Of a stretch of 64,000 nucleotides of DNA, positions 1 to 9,936 are shown one piece after another; positions within the stretch are counted from its first letter, which is position 1; each line of letters begins with the position of its first letter. Origin of the DNA: Letharia columbiana (Eukaryota; Ascomycota; Lecanoromycetes; Lecanorales; Parmeliaceae); assembly GCF_014066305.1 (NCBI RefSeq), contig NW_023501043.1:620001-684000 (forward strand), written 5' to 3'. The notes beneath the pieces were generated by a model, which searched no databases, had not been told where the DNA came from, and was given only the letters and a program-made list of their open reading frames with translations. Both the position numbers and the translations under genes were made by a program.

Positions 1-1
1 T

Positions 2-496
2 ATGGCTTTTACGGATTCGTCATTCACCAACAATAAAGACCTCTCTTCCCAAATCGGCTATATAATAGCCCTAGCTAACGCTCAGAACAAGGCCAATATC
101 ATCCATTGGCAATCGATTAAATGCCGCCGAGTCACTAAAAGCGTATTAGCCTCCGAACTTTACGTATTATCCCTGGGATTCGACGTTGCAGCCACCATAA
201 AATCTACTTTGGATTAAATCTTCTCTGGTACTCCCCAGGGGAAGATACCTCTTTCTATGTGTATAGACTCGAAATCTCTATACGAATATCTTGTCAAGCT
301 AGGGATAACACAAGAGAAAAGACTAATGATAGACATTCTATATCTAAAACAGTCGTATAAACGACGGAAAATCACCGAGATCCTATAAATTAGAGGAGAT
401 AAGAATTCAGCTGATTCAATAACAAAGGATAAGGGATGTGACGCACTACAACGTCTAGTGGATACGAATTACCTAGAACTAAATCTAGAAGGCTAA
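2..496 (+). pseudogene. Ty1/copia polyprotein C-terminus (RNase H), broken
   Basis: This is the tail of a copia-type pol reading frame that enters from the left edge. The first 71 codons begin with the RNase H segment FTDSSFTNNKDLSSQIGY and contain the SVLASELY box, both typical of fungal Ty1/copia elements. A TAA ends that stretch, but the same frame goes on with recognisable copia sequence (IDSKSLYEYL, then a K-rich segment and a DSITKDKGCDALQRLVD-like end) to a natural stop at 494-496. Two in-frame stops, at about 215 and 387, make it non-functional. The bias towards TAA and TAG in old glutamine and tryptophan positions fits RIP. The family call is firm; the rest of the element lies outside the window. 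Confidence 0.85.
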
Positions 497-674
497 ATGG
501 AAAGATAAGACACTGATACTGATCAATAGGAAGCCGTCTTAGCGCAGTGCTACTAGAAATACGCCTAGCATAACCGGATCTACGCCCACTGCAGCAGAGG
601 GAGTAATTGCGGTTATGGGGGTTACGGAGAAGGAATGTAACATATGAATAGCCTCATTTTCTATTTTTTGCCAG

Positions 675-870
675 TGTTGGAACGACTCAACACTCGCTAC
701 CACTAGTACCCATTCGGTCTAGTCATGGGTATATGAAGGCATTCTCAGAAACGTCAAAAAAAAGAGGCCACGATCGAGGTAAGGAAGGAAAAACTCAAGC
801 AACGTGATATTCTTCTCCGACGTATACCTGCACTACCTGAGTATTAACCACTATAAATCGAGTACCGTGC
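675..870 (+). repeat. Possible 3' LTR start of the copia relic
   Basis: About 180 bases after the copia stop codon the sequence TGTTGGAACGACTCAACACT appears, a TGTTGG start often seen in fungal copia LTRs, followed by a TATA-like string near 728. No second LTR copy or CA end could be identified, so the boundaries are a guess. Confidence 0.3.
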
Positions 871-879
871 ACTCGTTAG

Positions 880-2456
880 TCACTTTTCGGATGACTTTAC
901 AATCCTCTTATATTCAGTATTTAGCCTTATATGAACTGCTATTGTCTGGGATATGCTTTATAAAAGTATAAATTTGTATACTTCTCGGTAGAGTTCTCTA
1001 GATCCTTACTGGAAACCCACCCGTGTTTCGGAGCTGAAAATCTTTATCGCTATTATAATCTATATAGGAATCTATCACTTTTCTACTATTTATAATTATT
1101 GGAGGATTGATGATATTGCTCCGATGCCTTTGATTCTTACTAGCGAAATGGCACGGGACCGCTACGTGCTTCTTCGGAGAATGATTTATTATTTAGATTC
1201 TGACAAAGAGAATTCTTTTACTATTAGAAAGGGTAGATATTAGAAACCTATATGATATAAGAAGATACTTTTATTTGCTAATAAGATACGAAGTAATTGA
1301 AAGAAATTACGTACCTTAAGTAGTTACTATATAATTAATAAATATATAATTAAGAAGACGAGGTATACTTATTATTCTACTATGGCTTTAGATAAGTTAA
1401 TTAAAAAGAAATATAAGGTCTTTGCAATTGATAATAAGGGCTATCTCTATAACTATATATGATATTCGTTTAAAGAAAACCTCGAGGGTAGGTCTAAAGT
1501 TAAAGGTCTCGGAGATATAAGCGCTATAGTCTTTAAATTAATTACTGATATACTATTCTCTAACTTTATCCTCTTTATAGATAACTATTTTACTAAATTA
1601 AAGCTGGCTAGCAAGTTAAAGGTCGTAAGAATAGTTATATATAAGACTATAAAGTTAAATCGAATAAATCTTTTAAAATTACTTATGGAGATGAAATAGC
1701 GATTTGCTAAGAATATTTCATACGATATTCTTGCTATAGTGGTTTAGGATAATATTTTTATAATAGCCTAATAGGATAATAACCTTGTTTTGATTCTTAC
1801 TACTATCTACGGTATTAGAGAGATTAATAATATTATTATTAAAAAGAGAAAGTATCTTAGTAGAATAAGTATTAATAATCGCATTATCTTACCTACTTTC
1901 AAAGAGAATGGGAATAACGTCTGGCAAAAGGATTTCGGTATTTCGAAGATCTTTTTCTACTATAATAGATATATGGGGAAGATTAATCGATTTAATGTAT
2001 TGGTGACTATATATTCTTCTTATAGGACTTACAATCGAATATGAATGCCTTAATTTCACTAGAAATTAAATAGAAGTCTTTCGAATGCTTTTAAACTCTG
2101 TGAACCTATAGAAATATTTCGTTAGGAGTATTAGACGTTCCTTGAATAGATAATAGTGGGATTGCTTAAGGAAGGTAGAGAAGATAGGCGATCTCGGTAA
2201 TCTTTTACCTCACTTTCTACTCTATCGAAATTAGTATGAGATAATCATGAATGACAAGACTTGAAGATCGTTTAATAGTGTTTTATGTGTCGTTTGGATC
2301 GTTAGAAGAAGGGATTTCGGAGGTTTAGTAAAGAAATAAGCAGTAATAGTGAGGGAGTACGAAAGACTAGAGGGGGATGCGCTGTCTGTAAAATCTCTTT
2401 ATATAAGAAAGGGACTTATATAGAACGATTCCATTATAGTAAGAATTAAATGGAGT
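880..2456 (+). pseudogene. piggyBac-type (DDE_Tnp_1_7) transposase relic
   Basis: Reading through several stops gives a continuous piggyBac-like protein: an early VSELKIFIAIIIYIGIYHF segment with W-R-I-D-D and LTSEMARDRY (1030-1200), a DNYFTKLKLASKLK block (about 1575-1620), a KDFGI...YYNRYMGKINRF block (about 1935-1995), and a final cysteine-rich zinc-binding tail (CAVC...FHYS, about 2380-2445). The block order and the late Cys/His tail match piggyBac transposases. The coding strand is very A+T rich and has stops at many former Q and W codons, so it is a RIP-degraded fossil. The TTAA-flanked ends were not located. Confidence 0.75.
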
Positions 2457-2800
2457 CTATATAATAGATTACGACCATTTAATATGGATTATATAGTGGT
2501 ATTATAGTGGTGGTGTGGATAATAATGCTAGAATTCTCAAATGTTGCCTTTCGGCGGTTATCGGATACTTCGAGGTTTACTCCCCCGAAGACTCCTAAAT
2601 GCCAGCACATTGCGGGGCTTCAGTTTGTATCTAGGGTTTTTGCCCACGGGGCTACCAAGTGAAAGACCTTTAGCCTCGCCTTCACATCGATGTGTAATAT
2701 AGAAATGAGACTGTATTCCAGGCCTATAGCCCCGCCTTAGCGCACATAAATCTCAGGCCTATTTTGGCCGGCCTCGGAGTTTCTTCCCGGGCGTCTACTT
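2457..2800. other. Interval without a recognised gene
   Basis: This stretch is of balanced composition between the piggyBac relic and the H-type fragment. It has GC-rich patches around 2570-2780 but no long reading frame, no inverted ends and no motif that I recognise. It may be the remnant of another mobile element. Confidence 0.4.
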
Positions 2801-2829
2801 GCTTCTAAGACTTTTACCCTAGAGGGTGG

Positions 2830-2960
2830 GCCCTACGAGAGCCTTGCGACGGTCTTACGAGGCCCTATTTAGGTCTAAATAAGAGTGTCTAGCTATCAAG
2901 CGTAGACACCCCCGGGACCAGGATTTTTTAGCTGAGTTACTAATAATAACGGGGGTTAAA
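2830..2960. repeat. H-family foldback element, partial and mutated
   Basis: It matches one arm and the loop of the H hairpin seen complete at 51335-51512: a GGCCCTATTTAGGTC-like arm, the CTATCAAGCG segment, CCCCCGGGACCAGG and a T-run loop. The second arm is missing, and C-to-T changes are present. Confidence 0.6.
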
Positions 2961-3042
2961 AGCTTAATGTGTAAATCGTGCGCGGGAGGCTGCATTAGTG
3001 TGGACGGGGGACTGTCGGAGGGGGACTGTCCGAAGATAAGTT

Positions 3043-4029
3043 GCTCTACCTCTCTTTGGCGTATCACTAACTAAGGTGATAGAAGCCCGTCGTCTTTGAC
3101 CACCACTACGACCTCTGATATACTTTACACTTTCAGGGCACAGGGACGGCTACATCTATAAGTTGATGGCATCTTACATTTTCATACCCCAAGAAATAAT
3201 AACGGGCTAATTACTAATTCATACCTCGAAACTATGAATCCTTATCGAATTATACTTCTAATTACTGAATTATACCCCTAGGGGTATGATTTAGTAATTT
3301 GTTATTACTTGGAATATGATTTGATAATTTGCCATTTATGACAAAAATCGCAAAGGAGAAAATTCGCGACCTGGGCCATCCGATTATAGAAAAGAGGAAA
3401 TATCTCCGATCGTATTTAATGGATGACCTACTAGCTTAAATATTAGACGAAAGCCGAGTGGGCGTTAGTAGTAGCTTCTACGGGGGCTCTGCGACGGCCC
3501 TACGGGGGCCCTATTTAGGTATAAATAGGGGTCTGACTGTCAAGCGTAGATACCTCCGGGACTAGGCTTTTTTAGCTGAGTTGCTAATGCTTTAATAGCC
3601 AGATATTTCTATTTGAACCTAAATAGAACCCCCGTAGGGGCTGCTGCTAATAGTGGGCTAAATTTAGCCTCTTAGCCTGTCTACCCTCAGTCTATAACTC
3701 TCACATATAGTCTTCACTTCTAATAGTCTATATATAGCAAGTTTAATAAATTATCGAATCATATCTTAAGTAATTAATTCTTATCGAATTATATCTCAAA
3801 TTTTAATATAGGGGTATAATTCAGTAATTGGGGGTATGATTCGGTAAGGATTCGTACTTTCGGGGTATGATTCGGTAATTTACTTAATGATAACTTATAT
3901 TTTCATACCCTAAGTAGTAGCAACTTACAATTTCATATCTCATTTTTTTGGTGAGGGGTATGAAAATGTAAGATGGGGTATGAATTTGTAAGGATCGTAT
4001 AGTTTGGGGTATGAATTTGTAATTTGCCC
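3043..4029. mobile_element. Family A MITE, left-truncated, hosting a B element
   Basis: From CTCTACCTCTCTTTGGC onward the sequence follows the right half of the intact A copies at 6089 and 47404 (the CTAACTAAGGTGA block, the CACAGGGACGGCTACATC block, then the motif array). It ends with the expected TAATTTGCCC at 4029. A B-family element interrupts it at 3204-3884. The 10 bases after its right end (TACCCCAAAG) are themselves part of a second A-type end, so this copy was probably inserted into another A element. G-to-A and C-to-T differences from the intact copies indicate RIP. Confidence 0.75.
3204..3884. mobile_element. Family B MITE nested in family A, RIP-mutated
   Basis: It begins GGGCTAATTACTAATTC and carries B-type motifs (ATACCCC joined to TTAC-type ends), the core shared with family A (GGAGAAAATTCGCGACCTGG), an H-type hairpin and a closing motif array. 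The flanks AAATAATAAC (3194-3203) and TAATGATAAC (3885-3894) are a mutated 10-bp duplication. The intact A copies read AAATGGCAAC at the same point, which shows the original target. The right end has decayed and lacks the usual GCCC. Confidence 0.75.
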
Positions 4030-4241
4030 TACCCCAAAGACTGGCAACTTACAAATTCATACCCCATTTTTTTAGTGAGGGGTATGAAAATGTAAGATGG
4101 GATATGATGTTACGGAAAAGCGTGCCTTATCGCTAATCGTTGCGTCAAAGCGCTAAAAGAGCGTGAACCCCTGCCTGAATAGCCGTAACATATGAATTTG
4201 TAAGAATCCCATAGTTTGGGGTATGAATTTGTAATTTGCCC
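4030..4241. repeat. Family A right end, older copy
   Basis: This is a second A-type motif array ending TTTGCCC at 4241, directly after the first A copy. It contains forward and reverse ATACCCC motifs and is split by the 83-bp insertion at 4108-4190. It was probably the target into which the A copy at 3043-4029 inserted. Confidence 0.65.
4108..4190. mobile_element. 83-bp TGTTACGG...CCGTAACA insertion, solo-LTR-like
   Basis: The segment starts TGTTACGG and ends CCGTAACA and is flanked on both sides by TATGA (4103-4107 and 4191-4195). Removing it and one TATGA restores the uninterrupted A-family motif GGATATGAATTTGTAAG. A TG...CA end and a 5-bp duplication are what a solo LTR gives, but 83 bp is very short; a tiny MITE is the alternative. 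No coding content. Confidence 0.7.
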
Positions 4242-4271
4242 GCTGTAGACGAGTGTGGTAGGGTTCGATTA

Positions 4272-4895
4272 GGGCTAATTATCGAATCATACTTCTAATT
4301 ACTGAATTATACCCCTATATCAAAATTTAAAGTATAATTCGGTAAAGATTAATTGTTTGGGGTATGATTCGGTAATTTATTAAACTTGCCATAGTGGTCT
4401 ACTTAAATAGCCTACTGTTATAGATATAGACTAAGAGGTTAAATTTAGCTTAATGTTAGCAGCAGCCCTCACGGGTGCCCTATTTAGATTTAAATAGAGG
4501 TATCTAACTATTAAAGCATTAGTAACTCAGCTAAAAAAGCCTAGTCCCGGGGTGTCTGCGCTCGACAGCCAGATACCCCTAATTGGACCTAAATAATAGC
4601 CGTCGTAGAGCCCCCGTAGGGGCTGCTGCTAACACTTACTCGGCTTTCGTCTGATGTATTTAAGCTGATAGATCGCCTATTAAATACGATCGGGGATATT
4701 TTCTTTTTTCTATAATCGAATGGCCTAGGTCGCGAATTTTCTCCTTTACGATTTTTATCATAAATAGTAAATTATCGAATTATATTCTAAGTAATAGCAA
4801 ATTACTAAATTATACCCCTAGAGATATAATTTAGTAATTAGAAATATGATTCGGTAAGGATTTATAGTTTCGGGGTATGAATTAGTAATTAGCTC
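4272..4895. mobile_element. Family B MITE with 10-bp target duplication
   Basis: It begins GGGCTAATTATCG and ends AATTAGTAATTAGCTC (an original GCCC with one C-to-T change). Both flanks are GGTTCGATTA (4262-4271 and 4896-4905), a perfect 10-bp duplication. Inside are the B motif arrays, a complete but mutated H hairpin (about 4460-4640) and the conserved core near 4650-4750. It lies just left of the Fot1/pogo relic. Confidence 0.85.
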
Positions 4896-6088
4896 GGTTC
4901 GATTAGGAGCTGAACTAAGGCGAGGTGGGCGTCTTAGAGACTCTGGAGATAACGTCCATGATCGGATAACGAGAATAACTAGGCTTCGAGAATCTTGGCA
5001 TACTAACAGTAGCGCATAGAGATAATTGGTCAAATTTGGTAGGGCTACCACTAGTGTTCTCCATAATAAAGCTGCTGCTAGCCACCTTTCTCCGCTATTT
5101 TAATCCATAAACCATATGTAATGTAGTGAAATAATAATGTATTTGTCTATGTAGTAACCTTCAAATAGGCCCATATGGTAGTCAATTGAGTTAATTAAGC
5201 CCCTCGAAGAATAAATCGCTTTATATAGAGAACGTCGCCCGAATACCACTATTTTCCCTCTCAAATTGACTAAGTAATCTTATCCATCTCCTCATCACTA
5301 ACCTTAGAGGCCTTCAACTCAATATCTGACGATTTTTAATGTATGATGTTAAAGAAAAGTTACTCTATTAGATCCTCCTTTAAATCGTCCGTCTCGTTAG
5401 AGGAATTGTAATATACTTCTGGCCTATAGTCTAGAATAATAAACTTATACTTTAAGAGTATTTTACGGTAAGTATTCTTCTTTCGTAAATACTTTTAATA
5501 TTCCTTCTTTATAATTCGATATCGTATCTTCTTTATCTAATCTCGCTCCTCTTTAGAGGTCGTAATTTACTATATAAATACGACTTCTTTGGTTATAAGA
5601 CGGCTATTATTTAATATCAGTCTTCGGGAGGTGGATTTAATCTTTCGAACTCGATTCTCGCTGAATAATAATCGATTTTATTAATTTAGAAGAATATTAT
5701 CGACGTAGAGCTTAGCAAATCCCTTTTTAAGTTTACGGAGCCGAAGTTCTGCTGTGGGGCTTTGACGTATAGTCTTAAGAAGCTCTATTTGGAGTCGTAG
5801 TTGCTGTGTAGTTTTTGGAGTCTTTAGTGACGGCCGTCCGGGCTCGGGTAGCTCTGGCTCTGGAGTTATAGAATGATCTTCCTGAGGCAGACGCTTATAT
5901 ACCTCTTGAGGACATAGTGATACGAGACCAGTGGCTTTGAAGCCTGCTTGAATTACTTCGGGACGGAATATATACTCTCGTGCTTAAGTGTAAAGATTAA
6001 TAAACAAATCTTTGTTAATAGAGTTTATATTAAGCTCGGATTTTTTATTAACGATATCCTCGTATGCTTTCTGTAGTGGTTCAAAAAT

Positions 6089-6874
6089 GGGCGAATTACA
6101 TTTTCATACCCCAAACTATACGATCCTTACAAATTCATACCTCATCTTACATTTTCATACCCCAACGGGGTATGAATTTGTAAGATGCCATTAATAGGGG
6201 TATGAAAATGTAAGTTGCCATCTACAGGGGTATGATTTTGTAAGTTGCCATAGTGGCCTGGAATTGCTACCTAAGGGCCTACTTTCGAAATTTTGCAGAG
6301 GCTTTGAACCATCAAGGAGAGGATCCGCGATCTGGCCCGTTGGACCATAGAAGTAAGGGAATCTCTCCGACCGCATCTAATGAAAATTTTAACAGCTCCA
6401 AGACATCAGACGGAAGCCGAGTGGGCCAACTCGAGGGCCAAACGCAAGCACCCCACCCCACAACACCACACCACACCACCGTCATCGACAGCGGAGTCGA
6501 CGACCACTATCTGACGCTCAGTGGAGCCTACCGACCGCCATCTGCCAGGCAGCTACCGCTATCGTTCAAGACCCCCGTCCTCTACCTCTCTTTGGCATAT
6601 CACTAACTAAGGTGACAGAAGCCCGTCGTCTTTGACCACCACTACGTCCTCTGGTACACTTTACACTTCCAGGGCACAGGGACGGCTACATCTACAAGTT
6701 GGTGGCATCTTACATTTTCATACCCCAAGAAATGGCAACTTACATTTTCATACCCCAAGTAGTGGCAACTTACAAATTCATACCCCATTTTTTTGGTGAG
6801 GGGTATGAAAATGTAAGATGGGGTATGAATTTGTAAGGATCGCATAGTTTGGGGTATGAATTTGTAATTTGCCC
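6089..6874. mobile_element. Family A MITE, intact copy 1 (786 bp)
   Basis: It starts GGGCGAATTACATTTTC and ends GAATTTGTAATTTGCCC. The flanks are GTTCAAAAAT at 6079-6088 and 6875-6884, a perfect 10-bp duplication. Each end is an array of about six 18-bp motifs (CTTACATTTTCATACCCC and variants), three in one direction and then three inverted, so each terminus is itself a broad palindrome. The middle holds a coding-like remnant (see the core feature). It disrupts the Fot1/pogo transposase. It is nearly identical to 47404-48166 apart from a 23-bp indel and scattered changes, so it moved recently compared with its RIP-degraded surroundings. The 10-bp duplication and GGG start suggest a Mutator-like element; this is inference because no transposase is present. 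Confidence 0.9.
6265..6480 (+). pseudogene. Coding-like core shared by families A and B
   Basis: One frame here reads RDLARWTIEVRESLRPHLMK followed by a QTEAEWANSRAKRK-like basic stretch. The inverse strand of the B elements (for example 51640-51525) carries a related peptide, with KIRDLGHPTIEKRKYLRPYS and a QTKAEW end. Conservation at the peptide level across otherwise different families suggests a leftover exon of the autonomous parent. Its protein family is not recognised. Confidence 0.5.
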
Positions 6875-8074
6875 GTTCAAAAATAGCAACGTTAAATAAC
6901 TATAAGAGATATATCGTATAAGAAGGTAAATATAAGAAAAGGATCCTTCGGGCGTAATATACTATAACGAATTGCCACGTAATATAACTATTATAGCCAT
7001 TTAGAACTAATAGTCGATATATAATACCGTATATTACTTCTTTAATAGCGGGGTCAAAGACTTCTATCAGCCACTCCACCGTAAGCTTCGAATTCGTTCA
7101 ACCTCATAAACTAACAGCTATCTTTGTCCCATCCACAAGGTTCTGTTCCCACTAGCTGCTTTATTGATTTTTGCCTTTAAAGACGAGAGTCAATAAAATA
7201 GCCTACCCTATAGAGTTAACGACCTTAATAATTATAACTAATTCTCGATTTCCTAGCTAAGTCTTAAATCGACGTTTATCTTTAATTTTTATAATAACTT
7301 TCGCTCTAGAGGCTATGCTTATAAAAACCCCTTTCTCATCAAAATTGTAGATGTTTTCTATAAAAATCTTATACTCGATAATAACACTGACTAGGAGACT
7401 GAACCAGCGACGAATTATTCCGAGATATATAGCCTTCGCTCGATTATTATCTAATACTCTACTATATACAATTTTCAATTAGCCATTACGTTTTAGAAAT
7501 CGTTCCGTTTATCGTTTATTTACACGTATATCCGTATCCCCTGTTTTTGTTTGAAGAAGTTCTAAGACTATAGTACGTAAAGCGTCCACTCTAGGTAGGT
7601 ATCCCTATTCGATCAATTTTATACACCAGCCAGCTAGAATATCCTCCTCTTCTTAAGTAAAATGCTTTTACAGCTCTAATCCTTATATACGAGTCTTTCG
7701 ATTACGGGTATAAGTATATAATAAGAATATAAGAATGTTAAATTCGATAGCGAGCTTACTGAGTTTCTAAGTAGAATTCTTCTACCATAATTCTATTACT
7801 TTAGTTATACAAATTTCGAAAGCAACGGCCTTAAGAGGCTTCTTCTAAGTTATAATTATTTAATTAAGTATTATAAGCTAGATATTAGACTAGTAGTAGA
7901 GAGGACGAAGAAGGGGTAGAGAAATAGCGAGGTAGATATTTGAACTTCAATTATTGTTTTGTAGAAAGACCCTTGCTGACAAACCTATACTATATGCGGT
8001 TAGACTACTAAATTTTGTATGTGCTTACTAAGATTCTCGAAGCCCAGTCATTCTCGTTATCCGATCATGGACGT

Positions 8075-8390
8075 TACTACACCCGATAGGAGTGGTATTC
8101 TCTATGTATTTCTTCGATAGTGAGTGTTGTAGGATCCGTGTAGGTGCTGGACGAAGGCGAGGTGGGCGAAAGCAATAAGAAGGCTACCCTGATCAGAACC
8201 AGGGTGTTGCTACCATTGTTAAGGAATAGTTCTAAGTGAAATCATATGCATGAATAATATATGTGTGTGGTGTGATAATGTATGAATTATAGGAGGCCTG
8301 CAGTAGAAGAAGTCTTTATAGTACCGCAGTGCCAAGGCACTAAGCCCAATCGGGACGCCTAGTAGAGGAAACCGTAACATTATAATAAAC
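8075..8390. repeat. Flank of the pogo relic with an LTR-like end
   Basis: Moderately GC sequence. The part from about 8280 to 8377 (GCCAAGGCACTAAGCCCAAT, ending ACCGTAACA) resembles the end of the E repeats at 13834 and 53970, which end CTCGTAACA. It is probably an LTR fragment. Its start is unclear. Confidence 0.4.
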
Positions 8391-9410
8391 ATTTTTAATA
8401 TAGTCTATATAGATTTTAGCATTATCTTTTATAAATATCGAGTTTTTCTTTTTTAAATTATTAGATAGTAATAGTTTAAAACTCTTAGTATTCAATTATT
8501 TATCTCTATAATTAAATACTTCTTTTAAGAACTTACTTTATATATATTTTAAAGTTAATTTCTTTATAACTAGATCTCTTAATTAGAAATATAAGTTTTA
8601 ACTTAAATTCTTAATTAATTATATTCTAGATTATAAAAGAACTTTATTTTAATTAATAAATATATTTAATATAGTCTTAATATTATTAACCCCTTAATCG
8701 ACGCGTAATAAATATATATTCTCGATTTTTAGTTTTAAACTTTTAAATAAAGTCTTATTAGTTTAGATTACTCGAGTCTAATTATTTATAATCTAATAAA
8801 GATTTTAATCGTAATTCGTAAAGATAAGACGTTTTTTAGCTTAAGTTATAGTAATAATATTAGGCCTAGCTCTAATAATATCTAAGCTTATAGAGTTTAA
8901 TAGAGTATAATCGTATATATAATACGATATTCTCGTATCTTTATAGATCTATAGTCTAGTAATTAATAGTACTTATAGATAAAAGGTCGAGAATAAGCTA
9001 TACATCGACAACATCTTAGCTTTTTTAAAGCTCTTTAAAATTAAATTATAAATCTAAAGATATTAAGATTAATACTCGTTATAATCTTCTTATAAGTTAT
9101 TTATTTAAAATTCTATCTTCGCTTAATAACTCTAACTAAATATCTTATTAAACAATTCGATATTATACGAGAATATTCGATGTATATTAATTAATTATAT
9201 AAAATAGTAGATAAATAAATCGTAATACTATAGTTTTTAAATATAGCGCGTTTTATCTCGATTTAAGATAGTTTAACTATATTATAGATCTTAATTATTA
9301 TTCTTATAAAGGTATAAAACTCGCCTCGAGTATCGACTCGATAAGGGGACGATATTATACTATATAAAGCCTAGTAATAATATTATATAACGGTATTATA
9401 GATATGGTTT
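8391..9410. other. AT-rich RIP-degraded tract, no gene
   Basis: About 1 kb of extreme A+T content with abundant TA steps and no reading frame of note on either strand. It has the look of an old repeat after heavy RIP; the original element cannot be named. Confidence 0.6.
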
Positions 9411-9481
9411 TGGTGGGCAGCCCTATAGGGCTACCACTGCAAGACTTAGAAAAATTGAAGTTCGGATGACCCTCTACATTA

Positions 9482-9791
9482 GACAGGTTTAGCAATGTGA
9501 TTCAATAAAATGATTCAAAGCGGGAACAGCCTTACAGCCCTACGACTTTACTCAATAAGGCAAGAAAGTGAATTACCCTAAAGGGGGTTCCGGGGGTTAC
9601 ACCCCGAAGAAACTACGGTGCGAAAACCTAACTAGGCAACTATGCATTTGAATCACTGTTTCATAACATAAAACAGTGATTCAATTTGGAGGTGATCGAC
9701 GACGCTAAGTATTACCCTGTATGGTTAGCCTATTGAATTATTACCTTTTTCGTGTTGAATCATTCTTTTGAATCACATTGCTAAACCTGTC
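9482..9791. mobile_element. 310-bp MITE with TA duplication
   Basis: Inverted ends of about 37 bp start GACAGGTTTAGCAATGTGAT at 9482 and mirror at 9755-9791, flanked by TA at 9480-9481 and 9792-9793. Tc1/mariner-type MITEs show this. A second inverted pair inside, TTGAATCACTGTTT near 9650 and its complement near 9672, makes a smaller hairpin. No coding capacity. Confidence 0.85.
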
Positions 9792-9936
9792 TAAGCTAAG
9801 TATGCATGACTTATACATACTCTTAGAATAGATGCTGGAGACAGTGCCGCCACCCTCAAGACTGAAGAGGCTTCCGATGGTGTGTGCTGAAGCCGAAGTA
9901 TCGAAATGCCAAAGCACCTGCAAGTCCTCGCCAGGC

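Larger units (their letters stand above)
5690..7480 (-). pseudogene. Fot1/pogo transposase, RIP-degraded and split
   Basis: On the minus strand 7478-7257 encodes a segment with IYNFDEKGVFI, the first catalytic aspartate block of pogo/Fot1 DDE transposases. Further along (about 7060-6890) a WLIEVFDPAIKE-like block, a LNGYNSYIT block (originally LDGHNSHIT) and a LPSYTIYLL block (originally LPPHTSHLL) follow in the family order. The frame is interrupted at 6884-6079 by the A MITE, then resumes with EPLQKAYEDIVNKKSE and a long hydrophilic C-terminus. The histidine and aspartate losses match RIP. It cannot be active. Confidence 0.8.
4952..8074 (-). mobile_element. Fot1/pogo DNA transposon relic with TA duplication
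   Basis: Inverted ends of about 45 bp (ACGTCCATGATCGGATAACG at 4952 and its complement ending at 8074, with two mismatches further in) are each flanked by TA, the target of Tc1/mariner-pogo elements. Without the nested A MITE (6089-6874 plus one target copy) the element is about 2.3 kb, a normal size for Fot1-like transposons carrying a CENP-B-type HTH and a DDE domain. The interior is AT-rich and full of stops. Confidence 0.85.

Noticed and set aside
6089..6874. CRISPR-like array from regularly repeated 18-bp motifs
   Set aside because: Motifs alternate in orientation, spacers are short and not unique, ends are inverted and flanked by target duplications; this is a transposon end in a eukaryotic genome.
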